A DNA stretch of 64,000 nucleotides from Allium sativum. Lineage: Eukaryota > Streptophyta > Magnoliopsida > Asparagales > Amaryllidaceae. The stretch is taken from NCBI GenBank assembly GCA_030737875.1, contig CM060922.1:319897456-319961455 (forward strand). The letters run 5' to 3'. The position numbers and the translations under genes are program-made. Under the pieces are notes generated by a model. It made no database searches. It worked only from the letters and a program-made list of their open reading frames with translations, and was not told the origin of the DNA. Of this stretch, positions 34,801 through 46,051 are shown one piece after another (the stretch's first letter is position 1; the number at the start of each line of letters is the position of its first letter).

Positions 34801-34909
34801 AGTAGATCCCAGTGCTATTTTATACCTACCTACTTCAGATATCTATATTATTGGACAAGCGGTTGTGACCACTATTGCTTGGCATAAGGAGTTTATCTCT
34901 TTTGATTAG
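31855..34909 (+). pseudogene. Decayed CACTA-2 gene, last exon DUF8039-like
   Basis: Exon-like pieces are separated by AT-rich sequence: TCPSKRNGRSCFVVCGCTDKLVEEL (about 31870-31960; more than one frame possible), an open stretch MLQTFMDALKEILTVDKP followed by G|GTAAGT (about 32670-32762), and others near 34100 and 34610. The last piece (34685-34909) reads HHVPLGAYAWNVRVD, ILYLPTSDIYIIGQAV and TTIAWHKEFIS before a stop. This pattern (PLG, V-VD, a P-rich strand, then GQAVGTxIAW) is that of the DUF8039 domain at the end of plant En/Spm-associated TNPA-like proteins. Identification of the last exon is moderate; gene structure upstream is inference. Confidence 0.5.
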
Positions 34910-35149
34910 TACATCTATGTACTTTTACTGGTATACATTATGGATTTAGATATATGTTCCGTAATGAAATTATAAATTCAGAAATGATGTAACCTGGACA
35001 GTTTTCGACTATTATCAATGTGAATGGTTCCTATTGTTGCAAGTACCTTGGATGATTGTAGTTACTATTAATGCAACATTGGTTTTAATTATAATACAGT
35101 AAAATCTATGGTTAATGTTATTTATAAAAATATTTGCAGCAATTGTCTT

Positions 35150-35622
35150 ATTAGTTGTAGCAGAATCTATTACAAGTACTTTTACAAGTAGTTATCAATC
35201 ACTAACACAACTGTCGAAAACAGTTGTTGAAATGTTAATTATTACAATGGTTACAAACAGTTATAATTATGTCTTTTGCAACTGCTAACAGCTGGTGCAA
35301 AAGGATCTTATAACAACTGTTAGCAATTGTTGCAATAAACTTAGTTAAAATTGGGAAGAGCAGTTGTAAAAATGTTTTTTAGAACAACTTAAAATGGTCG
35401 TGAAGAAAAAAAATACAACGGCATCGGGTAGTTGTCAATATTTCTTTTACAACTGTCTGGAACAGTTGTAAAAGAAACCTTTTACAGCTGTCCAAAACAA
35501 TTGTAAAATAGATTTGCTCTATTACAATTGCGGATTTTAAGATTAAAGGGCGGAACTTGTAATAGACATATTACAATTTACAACTGTTTTTGGCAATTAT
35601 AAAATGATATTCTTGTTGTAGA
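35150..35622. repeat. CACTA-2 right end: subterminal CAACTGT/ACAGTTG repeats
   Basis: At least eight copies of TACAACTGT or ACAGTTGTAA on both strands, some as facing pairs around 35443-35500, ending at TTCTTGTTGTAGAG (about 35609-35622). The end resembles a CACTA terminal repeat with a changed last pair of bases. I could not find the matching left end CACTACAACAAG, so the element is probably truncated on the left. Confidence 0.6.
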
Positions 35623-36374
35623 GACACTCAGATTTGAAAATTATCTTCGAAAGGTAAATTCTCATTTAAAAAACATGCGAATTTATAAGAGGAGAAGAAA
35701 ATTAAGTTGGCATGAAATAATATAGAAAAATTCAAACTACCCAAAGATGTCTCACTCTAATACTTTACCATTCCAAACAAACTACCCAGCAGGGATTGAT
35801 GCTTAAAATTGAATAAGAATATAGACCACTATTGTTTTCTTTTGCCAAACAAACCTAGAAAGCATAGATCATTTGTTTTTCATTATTCTCATTCTAATCA
35901 TATTTGGGGTATTGTCAAAAGCAACATGAATATCAATTAGTCTAAACCTATGCAAAAAACAAGAGACCTAGTTAATTATATTTAGGAAATTTTCAAGGTC
36001 AAAACAAAAGAATTCAAGACTGCATCTATTGTTTTAGCCACTGTCATCTACCTCTAAATTAGTGGAATACTTCTATATAATAACATCGATTACGTGTATA
36101 TCCATCTGTCTCATGAGGGTCCTTCATGAAATGATTGGACTTTTTAATGACCTGCGGTTAAACCGTAAGGTTTTTCTGGGTTTATCAACGGTTTAACCTG
36201 GGTTTTGGTGGTTCATTGCTGATTACGGTTGTAGTCTGCTCCGGACCGGGATGCTCAGCGGTTCAAGGTTAACCGTGGTTCAACAGCAGTCCGGTCTGGT
36301 TTTGATAACTGTGGTTTAAACTCTCTTACATAGTGGGATGCTCAACATTGATATTTCCAAAGGCAGATATTGTT
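35623..36374. other. Unassigned sequence with an hAT-like MITE remnant
   Basis: No gene. At about 36148-36320 there are facing copies of GGTTTAACC/GGTTAACCGTGG and a terminal-like CAGTCCGGTCTGGTTTTGAT, as in small plant hAT-type MITEs. I cannot define both ends or a TSD. Confidence 0.35.
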
Positions 36375-36379
36375 TCACC

Positions 36380-36851
36380 TATTGTGATTTATGATATTTA
36401 ATCATAGGTGAAGAAAATGGTATGTTAAATCACATTAAATGGAAGGAATTTTTTTCTAAGAGGGAGAAAGGGTAGATATTGCTTTCCCTAATTAATGGGA
36501 TTTGGATAGATATTGTTTTCCCTTATTAGGTGGCATAATTGATAAAGATTTGTTTTGAGCAAGTTTTAAGGAGTATTTATTTTTGAGACAATTTTGGGCC
36601 CAATTAGGTTTTAGACCTAGTCTTTCTATTTGCTTATATAAGCATCTCATTAGGGAGAGAATTACTTGTACTTGAAGAAAAAGAAAACTATTTTTTTGGG
36701 ATTGAGGTAAATTCTCAATTATTTTTAGGTTTTCATTGTAATAATTTAGTGGATTAATAAAGGTTTTTTTTTGGTGAAATTTGCTTATTATTGTTATCTT
36801 CTTCCCTCTTTCAAAATCTAATTGTGTAGTGATCTTGCAGAAACTCTAACA
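36380..36851 (+). mobile_element. Copia element F, 5' LTR (472 bp)
   Basis: Direct repeat of 38648-39119, equal in length. TSD TCACC at 36375-36379 and 39120-39124. The first bases are TATTG instead of TGTTA (TG mutated to TA); the end is CTCTAACA, followed by GG and the primer site TGGTATCAGAGCC. Confidence 0.93.
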
Positions 36852-36853
36852 GG

Positions 36854-36866
36854 TGGTATCAGAGCC
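36854..36866 (+). other. Copia F primer-binding site 1
   Basis: TGGTATCAGAGCC two bases after the LTR, complementary to initiator tRNA-Met. Confidence 0.9.
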
Positions 36867-36943
36867 GAAGTTTACAGATTGGGCCATGTAGGCAAGGCAG
36901 TGCTCTCAAAAGACACTCGTAGGATGCGAGTCAAGGGGGAGAT

Positions 36944-37147
36944 TGTTAGGATTGTCTCGCATGTTGTTAAGGAGGAATGGCGGGTTAGAATTAATAGTCC
37001 CACATCATGGAATAAATTGAAGGAGTTGAGTACAAATATGAGCTGGTAGGCACGTAACATCAGGGATTCTTTTGCTATATGGGAGTTGTGTGCCAGCTCA
37101 TATGTGTGCAAGGAAGGGGGCTTTGTTCCGGCCGTCGTGACATAACA
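36944..37147 (+). mobile_element. Foreign LTR-like segment inside the copia F leader
   Basis: A polypurine tract (AAGGGGGAGAT, to 36943) is followed by TGTTAGGATTGTCTCGC... ending ACATAACA, then GTTGGTATCGGAGCC (37148-37162), a second primer-binding site. The start resembles the copia B LTR (TGTTAGGTGTGGCTCGC). No 5-bp duplication flanks it, so it was not acquired by simple integration. Confidence 0.7.
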
Positions 37148-37194
37148 GTTGGTATCGGAGCCTTCTACACAAATTTTTTGGAGAGGGTTTGAAT

Positions 37195-38031
37195 ATGGAT
37201 AAAATAATTATAGAAAAGCCTAATGGAAGAAATTGGGGATTATGGAAGGCGAAGATGGAAGATTTCCTTTATCTTAATGATCTTCATCAGCCACTAGAGA
37301 ATAATGGGGAAAAACCTAGCAATCTATCCGAAGAAAAATGGGAGACTTTGGATAGGAAGGCTGCTTCGTCTATTCGATGTTTTTTTGGATAGTACAGTGT
37401 TTCATGTTGTTGCGAATGAAACATCTGCATATACCATATGGAAGAAATTGGAAGGGGTTTATGCGAAGAACTCTGCAACAAATTAGGCTCATCTTATGAG
37501 AAGGTTGGTGAATCTGAAGCTTAAGGAAGGTGGATCAATTGGAGAGCATCTTAATGATTTTTAGGAAATAGTGAATCAATTGGCTATTGTAAATTTTAAG
37601 GTGGATGATGAAACACAAGCCTTAATGATGATGAGTTCATTGCCGGAGAGTTGGGAAACACTTGTTGTATGTGTTGAATAACTTAAATTCGGATGGCGTT
37701 GTTTCAATGGGTTCAGTGGTCAGTAGCTTGCTTAATGAGGAGATGCGGAGGACGAGCCTTATGGAAGGAAAAGATAAGGAGGCAATGGAAATTGAACTCC
37801 AGTTGAAAAAGATTTTATTGCAAGGAGGGCTAACCAAAGAAATATGGAAAGACAATCAAATAGAACAGACGTGAGAAAGGATTACATTTGTTTTTGCTGT
37901 GACAAACCCGGTCATCAACTGAGATCTTATCATAAGCTTAAGAGGGATAAGGAGAAGATGAAGGCATTTGAAGAAGAGTCGGATGAAGAAAAAGATAATG
38001 ATAATGAGGTGAATCTTGGTGTGGAACTTTA
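37195..38031 (+). pseudogene. Copia F Gag, broken
   Basis: ATG 37195 opens a copia Gag: GRNWGLWKAKMEDFLYL, then the helical block TIWKKLEGVYAKNSATN (other frame), EGGSIGEHLNDF, and a zinc knuckle CFCCDKPGHQLRSY in which the last cysteine has become tyrosine. At least three frameshifts (about 37380, 37665, 37865) and two stops (37484, 37562) break it. Order and motifs are those of Ty1/copia Gag with a C-terminal CCHC. Confidence 0.85.
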
Positions 38032-38064
38032 AGGCAATGTTTTATGTGTTAATGAAGGCGAAAG

Positions 38065-38545
38065 CAAAGATTAGATACTTGATTCGGGAGCTTGTTTCCA
38101 CGTATGTCATCAAAAGGAAACATTTATTGATTACGAAGAACAATCTGCTAAAGTGGAATCCGCCGATGGTCGAGATTTGCATGTTAAAGGCATAAGTTCA
38201 GTCCGATTGAAGATGAATGATGGAAAGGTGGTGAAGCTAATGGGCGTTAGGTACATCCCTGAAATTAAGAAGAATCTTGCTTCAATTGGACAGTTGGAAC
38301 AAAAAGGCTGCAATTTCTTGACTACAGGAGGAGTCATAAAGGTTTGGAGGGGTAATAAGGAGCTTCTGCGTGCAAAATGGGGAAATGATAACATATATAA
38401 ATTGCTTGGAAAAACAGTGGAGAATGTTATGAGTTCTCAAATTCGATTTAGAGAGGCGAGTTCATCTGAATCAAGGTGGAGCCATCAACGTAAAGCTAAA
38501 GAGTCTACATGGAGGCCATTGTGGTATTACAAGAAATTTTGAATT
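38065..38545 (+). pseudogene. Copia F protease and start of the integrase region, then deletion
   Basis: Follows Gag: LDSGACFHV (catalytic DSG-like triad, about 38077), then GVRYIPEIKKNLASIGQL and NIYKLLGKTVE, the usual segment between protease and integrase in copia elements. Integrase, reverse transcriptase and RNase H are missing: the sequence jumps to ~100 bp of 3' sequence and the purine tract ATCAAGGTGGAG. The element is therefore non-autonomous. Confidence 0.85.
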
Positions 38546-38647
38546 TATTGTTGAGAGTTGCATTTCATGTGGGAGATGCATCATTTGTAAGTGGTAGATT
38601 TGTTTTAAGATTGGAGTTTTTTTGAGAAATTTCATATCAAGGTGGAG

Positions 38648-39119
38648 TGTTATGATATATGATATTCAATCATATGTGAAGAAAAAGGTATGTTAAATCA
38701 CATTTAATGGAAGGAAATTTTTTCTAAGAGGGAGAAAGGGTAGATATTGCTTTCCCTAATTAATGGGATTTGGATAGATATTGTTTTCCCTTATTAGGTG
38801 ACATAATTGATAAAGATTTGTTTTGAGCAAGTTTTAAGGAGTATTTATTTCTGAGATATTTTAGGGCCTAATTAGGTTTTAGACCTAGTCTTTCTATTTG
38901 CTTATATAAGCATCTCATTAGGGAGAGAATTACTTGTACTTGAAGGGAATAAAAGCTTGTTTTTTTTTGGATTGAGATAAATTCTCAATTATTTTTAGGT
39001 TTTCATTGTAATAATTGGTGGATTAATAAAGGGTTTTTTTGGTGGAATTTGCTTGTTATTGTTATCTTCTTCTCTCTTTCAAAATCTAATTGTATAGTGA
39101 TCTTGCGGAAACTCTAACA
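38648..39119 (+). mobile_element. Copia element F, 3' LTR (472 bp)
   Basis: TGTTATGATATATG... to CTCTAACA, preceded by the polypurine tract AAGGTGGAG and followed by TSD TCACC. It matches 36380-36851 with a few percent divergence by eye. Confidence 0.93.
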
Positions 39120-39156
39120 TCACCAAGTATCATAATAGCACCTCACACTTCAGAGT

Positions 39157-39394
39157 TGAATTTATGAAACAAATGATCTGAACGAAGATATGAGTTGAAG
39201 ACTTAAAGAGAAGAATTTTATTATTCAGAAAATGATTGTAATACAATATAAAGTTACAAAGGAAGTCTATGGTTCCTTATATAAAAAATAAACGATTGGG
39301 CCAGGCCCAATAATAGACAAATGAAGATAAAAGGCCTATGGCCATGTAACAGGGAAGTAAGTATAAACAAATATACCAATACCGTGTATACTCA
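39157..39394 (-). mobile_element. Copia element E, 3' LTR (minus strand)
   Basis: Direct repeat of 48966-49205 with about 14 differences over 240 bp by eye. On the minus strand it runs TGAGTATACACGG ... AAATTCA. The internal side carries the polypurine tract CAGGGGGAGTATAATTAAA. Flanks AGAGT (left) and TTTAC (right of the other LTR) do not match, so there is no TSD. Confidence 0.9.
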
Positions 39395-39661
39395 TTTAAT
39401 TATACTCCCCCTGAAACCTAACCCTAATTAGGTTTCCACAACAATAAATGGCGGCTCCAAAATGAAGAAAAAATTCAATCGGTGACGGAATCTTCTTGTC
39501 ATACCTCCAAGACAGATGGATTGTGGAGTAGCTTAAGCTCTCGAGCTTCAAATCCATTGAGAGAGGATAAACTATAGGTTTAAAATAGATTTCATTGGAA
39601 TCTGTTGTGAAACCCAAGCTGAACTCGACATATCCAATACCGTTTAGATTAACAGGCAGCT

Positions 39662-41828
39662 TTAATTTGGTACGTAAACAATCCTGCTTGACCTTTTGCT
39701 CAAATCTACTGAATCAACATTGAGCCCTTCCTTCAATCTGATGAAATTTGGTCCTGAGAGAGGTTTTGTTAGCACATCAGCCTTTTGATGAAACGATGGT
39801 ATATACCCTACTCTCAACTTTCCTTGTATAACCCGTTCTCTGATAAAATACATGTCGAGCTCTATATGCTTTGTTTTTTAATGGAGTACAGGGTTTGAAG
39901 TCAGTGAAATTGCACTAATATTATCACACCATATCACTGCCTTTTTATCAAACTTGATTCTAAGTTCACTTAATAATGATTCAATCCATAATACTTCTGT
40001 TGCAGCACTAGCAACACATCTGAATTCTGCTTTAGTGCTAGATCTTGATATAGTACTTTGTTTTCTAGCACTCCATGATACAGGATTTTTGCCTAGGTAT
40101 ATACAATAACCTGATGTTGATTTTCTGTCATCTATGTCAGTTCCTCAGTCAGCATCAGCATATGCATTAATATTCAGTAAGTTGCTAGGTTTTAATATAA
40201 GTCCATGATCAAGTGTTCCCTTTAGACACCTTAGTATTCTTTTTATTGCTCTTCAATGAGTATCTAGAGGGTTTTGCATGTATTGACTAGATTTGTTAAC
40301 ACTAAAAGATATATCTGGTCTGGTTATAGTGGCATACGGTAGAGCTCCAATGATGCTTATATAAAACTTTGCATATTGAATTGCTTAACCTTTATGTTTT
40401 GAAAGTTGATTATTAGTGATCATTGGAGTTGGAAGGGAATTTTCTTTGTCCATTTTATCCCTTTGAATAATTTCTGAAATATATTTTCTTTGGCTAAGAT
40501 GAATTTCTGACTGTGATGTTTTTCTGACTTCAATGCCTAGGAAGTAGGTTAAGTTTCCCAAATCTTTGATTGAGAATTCTGCATTTAACTTTTCTGTGAT
40601 GTACTCAATTTCAGATCTGCTACTACCTGTAATAATAAAATCATCGACATAAATTAGAATGTAGGTAGTATCAGTATTAGTAAATTTTGTGAAAATGGAG
40701 TTATTAGATTTTGTAGATTTGTAGCCATAGTTGACAGGTGTTGACTTCAACTTGTCAAACCAAACCCTAGGTACCTGCTTCAACCCATAAATTTCTTTCT
40801 TGAGTTTGCACACCAATTTTGTATTGCTGTCTTAACCAAACCTTCAGGTTGTTACACAAAAACCTCTTCCTGCAAATCACCATCAAGAAATGCATCATTA
40901 ACATCCAATTGTCTAATATTCCAATTTCTACTCAAGGCAATAGTTAAGATTATTCTAATAGATGAAGGTTTCACAACTGGTGAAAAAGTTTCTGAAAAAT
41001 CAAAACCATACTGTTGTGAATATCCTTTTGCAACTAATCTTGCCTTGTATTTAGAAATTGAACCATCAGAATTTCTCTTTAATTTATAAACCCATTTACA
41101 CCCAATTATATTTTTATTTTTTGGTTTTTCAACCAATGGCCATGTTCCTTTCTTAATTAAAGCATCATATTCTTCTTGCATAGCCTGCAACCAGTTTTCA
41201 CATTGAAATGCTTCATAGAAAGTGACAGGTTCATCCTGCACAACAGTAGTATTAATATTTTTGGGTTTGAAAATACCACATTTAGCTCGAGTGAACATTG
41301 GATGTTTATTTGTATTGTCAGTGACTGTAGTTCCTTGATTGATATTCTCTGTTGAATCTGTGGCAAGTGGTTGATCACCCCTTATAATACTAGTACCTTG
41401 ACATGATTGACTTTGATTATCAATATTGTCATCAATAATTTGTTCTTGGCCTGGCCTTCTCATAGGCATTATGAGTTGAGAGCTAGTGGTGGTGTCTCTC
41501 ATAGCTTGTTGAGGTGGCACCATCACTTGTATTTCTTCAGGAATAACAGGTACGGTAATTCTAGGATTCACTGCTTTCTCAGTATTTTTTATTTTTGCAG
41601 TACTAAAGGGATATACCTGTTCATTAAACTTAACATGTTTGGATATATATATATATATATTCTGCCTATACTATCTAGACATCTGTAACCCTTTTGACTA
41701 TTACAATAACCAAGAAATGTACATGAAGTAGATTTGAATTCTAATTTGTGGATATTATATGGTCTTAAACAAGGAAAACATTAACGTCCACACACCTTTA
41801 AGTGTTCATAATCTGGTTTGACTTTAGT
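39662..41828 (-). pseudogene. Copia E reverse transcriptase and RNase H (3' half of Pol)
   Basis: Minus strand, right to left: a post-integrase linker (TFLGYCNSQKGY near 41720), then RT starting at WLQAMQEEYDALIKKGTW (about 41190) with GCKWVYKLKRNSDGSISKYK, LDVNDAFLDGDL (usually LHG), KKEIYGLKQVPRVWF and intact YVDDFIITG (about 40645); then RNase H, recognisable near 40010-40380 in broken frames and ending with FHQKADVLTKPLSG (about 39760). Frameshifts lie near 40385 and 40820, with several stops in RNase H. The DLGNLTYFLGIEV signature suggests the Ale/Retrofit lineage. It was one Pol with 46271-48469 before the solo LTR arrived. Confidence 0.9.
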
Positions 41829-43619
41829 TGTAACACCCCACCTCCGCTAGGGTCACTCACAAAGGGAATGCACTAGGTTTGGAGGAGTATTATTGGTAAA
41901 TATGCACAGAAATATTACAAGACAGAACACATATAAAATAGCGGAAGTAAAATCAAACTTTCATAACATGAATAAATAAGGTCTAAAGCCTTTTACATCA
42001 GAGTACATCAAAACCTGTCTTGCAATAATAAAGAAGCTTAAAGACTTTTTCATAAATTATTCCCCAAGAAAAAGCAGTAAAGTAGCCATAGCCAAGAAAA
42101 ATCCAAGCCATCCATGATGACCTTCAAGCAGAAGAAGTCCGAACTAAACAACAGTATTTCCTCCCTGTAACCTTGGGGGGGGGGGGGAAACGGAAGAAAA
42201 GAGGCGAAACAAAACGGGTCAGTCAAAAAGACTGAGTAAGCCCTATCTACTATTAGTATAAAAACTAGTAAAGTTAACTGACATGAGAAACTGAGATGAA
42301 CATAAGCATGATAACGAGATAGATAAGCTAAATCAAAATAACAGGATGAACTACTGAACTCAGATAAACTAGGGTGTCGTGATAAACTACGGTGTCAAGA
42401 TAAAACAAGGTATCACATTGTCAGGTTTCTATCAAGTATAATATCCCAAGATATCTATCGCGTATAACGTCCCATGGCATCTATCCTGTATATCCGCTCT
42501 GCACCTACCGTACTAGTACCCCAACTGTATTACGTGTTATCCGTGAATGACCCTTACTCAAAAGTCGTGTAATGGTCCATGTCAACCTAATATGCCGCAT
42601 ATATAGGTTACTCAACTCATATGTTTCTTTCCATGTATAAGTTCAGTCCTTTGCCGTAGGCTGTACGGGCTTTCCCATGTAAACGGTTTATCCTTGAAGT
42701 TGTTTTGGACTGCAACCCTTGATCTAGTTGTGTTTCCTTACCATGAACTATCGCGCGTCCACTTAGGATTTATGCCACCTACGACCACTAGGGATTACGC
42801 CACCCGTCAACCGCGCCCTTGATCCCTCGTATGTATCGTGAATCGTTTTCCATGTCTAGATGCACATGTTCCCCAATGTGCCATCCGAGTTCCGTGCCAG
42901 GGCAAATCAAGAAATACGGAACTCGGTCGGGAGCTTTAAATCGTCTGCCGATGCAGATATCAAGGTCTGTTTTTGTACCCGTGGCTATGGTCCCACGTGA
43001 CCCCTCCCTCAACTACTGAAAGGCAATCCAAGAAAAATCATGTATAAGAACCACTCCCCGGCCCCACTATAGCCCACTTTCCTACGGGCCAACCTCACCC
43101 ATGACTCGATAGCAAGCACATGGTCTGTTGGGGGTTCCCTGCCTTTCCGCACGTACACGATTGACTAAAGATGGTAGGTAGTCGGCGATGTGCTATCCAG
43201 GGCAAAAACAAGAATCGTCGACTCCACGCTAATCCATCCCAGTCTTTAGGTTGCTCGCATAGCAACCAAGGCATACTCTTGGTCCTTCTAACGCAGACCT
43301 TAACCTCTCATGGGCCTAGTATAATTACCTGGCAGCACACAGAGGGATCCCAAGAATATCCTCACGTCCCCCGAAGCTTCCACTTCGGCACCCAGTGCGC
43401 TGGAGCTTTTATCCAAGTCAGATAACTTGCTCCCCCTCGTATACTAAGCGATGACCTACCGTATCAGGTTACTCATCGTTTTGAGAATTAGTCCTATGTC
43501 CTTAGCTAAGAATTATTACTTAGTTACCCTTAACTAAGGTTTACCACTTAGCTTCCTTTCCCGTTATCCTTGATTAACCACGGTTTTCTACCTAGTTCTT
43601 CTAGCTAGGGTTTGTCTAT

Positions 43620-44510
43620 TGGGTTAAGTGTTATCATTCAAGTCCATGACTTAACCCGCCCACGAATCACGTCAAAGATTGGCTAAGTATTTAAGTTCAA
43701 GACTTAGTCCCACAAGTTGGTTAAGTGTACCCAGAGGCTCATGACTTAACCCTATCAAGTCAAATTGGTCAAATACTAGCTTACCTTAATCCTATCGGAT
43801 TATCTTGCTAGATCGATTAAGCATAGATTATCTTAATCCCATCAAATTATCGAGTCGGATTGGTTAAGTATAGGTTGGCTTAACCCCATCCTCTAATCGT
43901 ACTACAATGGTTAAGTATATTCTAAAAAGGTCTTGTGACTTAACCTTATCAGGTCCGCGTATTAGATTGGTTAAGTGTAAGTTACTTAACCCCATCAAAT
44001 CATCATGTATAATTGGTTAAGTATAAGTTGCTTAACCCCATTAAATTATCACGTTAAGTTGGTTAAGTATTGGTTACTTAACCTCATTGAATTACCGAGT
44101 TTAAATTGGTTAAGTGTTTAACTTAACCCCATCGAATTACCGTGTTTAGATTAGTTAAGTGTGGATTACTTAACCCCATCTAATTACCGTGTCGGATTAG
44201 TTAGGTGCAAATTACTTAACCCCATCCCCTAATCATCTTGTATGGTTAAGTGTCATTAAGAAAACTTACTTAACCTTGCCAAATTATCATGTTGGATTGA
44301 TTAAGTGTTGGTTAACTTAATCCCCGTCCACTAGTCGTATAAAAATGGTTAAGCGTCATTAGGCAAATCAAATCACTTAACCTACCCAACCTTGTCATGT
44401 TTTGTTAAGTATCATTAGCCTAACCAATTTACTTAACCCATTTACCCATGTCATATTTGGTTAAGAGGCATTAATCAAATTAACTTAACCCTATCATGTG
44501 GCATTAATTA
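43620..44510 (-). repeat. Array of ~18 GGTTAAGT...ACTTAACC hairpin units
   Basis: Units of ~40-60 bp (commonly ~47), each an inverted pair such as TTGGTTAAGT ... ACTTAACCCCATC with a 5-35-nt loop, separated by AAATTATCATGT-like linkers. Clear units start near 43621, 43680, 43718, 43860, 43907, 43966, 44013, 44059, 44106, 44150, 44199, 44242, 44298, 44346, 44402 and 44457. Units at 43814 and 44298 read GATTAAG...CTTAATC, changed on both arms. Confidence 0.88.
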
Positions 44511-44527
44511 CTTAATGCACCCCAACC

Positions 44528-44612
44528 TCTCACATTAGACTTTGTTGTGGTTACTAGTTAAGCCGGTCGGTTCCGGGTAGCTTTACACCACAACTTGGTC
44601 TAACCTCGGGTT
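44528..44612 (-). other. Hairpin C in the solo LTR, conserved loop
   Basis: In LTR sense the stem is GTTGTGGT/ACCACAAC with outer TTAGAC/GTCTAA, enclosing a loop with CTACCCGGAACCGACCGGC. Loop and context match hairpins A and B; stem sequence does not. Confidence 0.8.
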
Positions 44613-44631
44613 CAAGCACAACATGACCAAC

Positions 44632-44725
44632 TTCTCACATTGGGTCCTATTGTTTGCAACTACTAGTTAGGCCGGTCGGTTCCGGGTAGTTTTACGTTGC
44701 AAACTCAACCCAACCTCGAGTTGGC
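44632..44725 (-). other. Hairpin D in the solo LTR, conserved loop
   Basis: In LTR sense the stem is GTTTGCAAC/GTTGCAAAC with outer TTGGGT/ACCCAA and the same loop as hairpin C. Confidence 0.8.
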
Positions 44726-44770
44726 CACTTTCATGTTTAGTCTAGTGTCATGTTCATAGTCAAGTTTTCA

Positions 44771-44843
44771 AGCAATTGGGTAGACCTAACTTAATAGGTA
44801 AATTCCCAATGGGTAGACCTAACTTAATAGGTAAATTCCCAAG
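44771..44843. repeat. Tandem repeat TGGGTAGACCTAACTTAATAGGTAAATTCCCAA
   Basis: Two adjacent ~35-bp copies; the same pair occurs in reverse orientation at 6271-6337 in the Tekay LTR, next to the hairpins in both LTRs. Confidence 0.85.
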
Positions 44844-45828
44844 CTTATGTTTTTATGCATACTTACATGTCAACTTCCATGTTATACTTCAAGTCATGTT
44901 TTCAAGTATAAACACATGTCATATTTAACGTTACATGTTGTCATGTTTATACCCATTTACCCAAGTCATATTCATGTCATTATGTTTCCCCATAATGTGA
45001 CCCCAACGCTTTTTAAACTAGCATATACGTTCGCAAAAATGTGATGGATTAAAAGAAGAGACTTGGCAAAGGAATGACAAAAATGGGTATTAAGCCACAA
45101 GTTAATCATGGTGGCAAATGAGGCACAAATGTGTTCATTAGCTTGCATGTTACATTCTTAAGCCTCAAAAACATGCATCAACCCAAACTTGGTACATAAG
45201 CGAATCATGGTGACAAAAGACATGGAATGATGGCTAGAAACTCGCATATATCATCATATAAGGATTATGACTTCATATGCAAGTTGACATAATGATTATG
45301 AAGATTCTCATGTTGCATAATGCAACATTTCAACATAAAGGTTGTGGCTTTTAGCTCATAAGATCAAGATAATGACTTCATAAACTTGCATAACATGATA
45401 GCATGCATCATTCTAATTAATCAAACCCAAACTTTCAACATGAACATTTAACTTCATAGTTAATATCTAAGAGTAGGGAAGGGCTTACATTGCTATGAAG
45501 GCCTAAATCGATTAAACTAAAGCTTGTGATGAAGCTTATGCATGCCATCATCCAAAAACCCAAAGATGGATGCTCCAAATCAACAAATACACCATCTTTA
45601 TAAACAAAGACCAAAACTTTTGCCTTGAAATCAACTTGAGGAGCTCTCATACTAACATAGGGACTCTCTAATACTCTCACGATCATGAAACCTCTCATAG
45701 AAATGAAGATAGCATTTTGGCAAGAGGATGGAGGCTAGGGTTTTGAGTGGAGGCCATGATCACTAGAAATTTTGGCATAGTTTAGTTGTAGGATCAATTA
45801 ATGAGGGTTTAGGCTAGGTTAGGGGTCT

Positions 45829-45838
45829 TTTTATAGAT
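45829..45838 (-). promoter_or_regulatory. Predicted TATA box of the solo LTR
   Basis: CTATAAAAAG on the minus strand, about 430 bp from the LTR start, at the place equivalent to 5273-5280 in the other LTR. Confidence 0.55.
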
Positions 45839-45993
45839 ATTAGGGGTAGTTTAGGCCGTTAGATTAACCCTAGGATAGATCCCAGCCCTCAAAAATCGTC
45901 ACAAGCCTCCAAAACAAGACCAAGGGCCAAAACAGGTGCACCAGGCCAGCCAGGGTCAAGGCAGAAGGCTGTGCAGGTTTCTGGCTCGACACG

Positions 45994-46051
45994 GGCGCAC
46001 TTCCCAAGTGCGCCAGTGTATTTTTGTGCTGGCGCACTTCACAAGTGCGCC
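45994..46051. repeat. Two 21-bp GGCGCACTT...AAGTGCGCC palindromes in U3
   Basis: 45994-46014 and 46031-46051, each with 9-bp arms and a 3-base centre. They lie about 160-220 bp upstream of the TATA box, where the other LTR has its GTCGAC array. Confidence 0.9.

Noticed and set aside
36148..36330. Complete hAT MITE
   Set aside because: Only one terminal-like sequence and no target duplication could be found.
42788..43425. ORFs of 66-84 aa in the more GC-rich part of the solo LTR
   Set aside because: No counterpart frame in the related LTR at 6900-7400; chance frames.
43620..44510. CRISPR-like array of repeats and variable spacers
   Set aside because: Plant nuclear context, diverged self-complementary units and location inside an LTR; a hairpin-type tandem repeat fits better.
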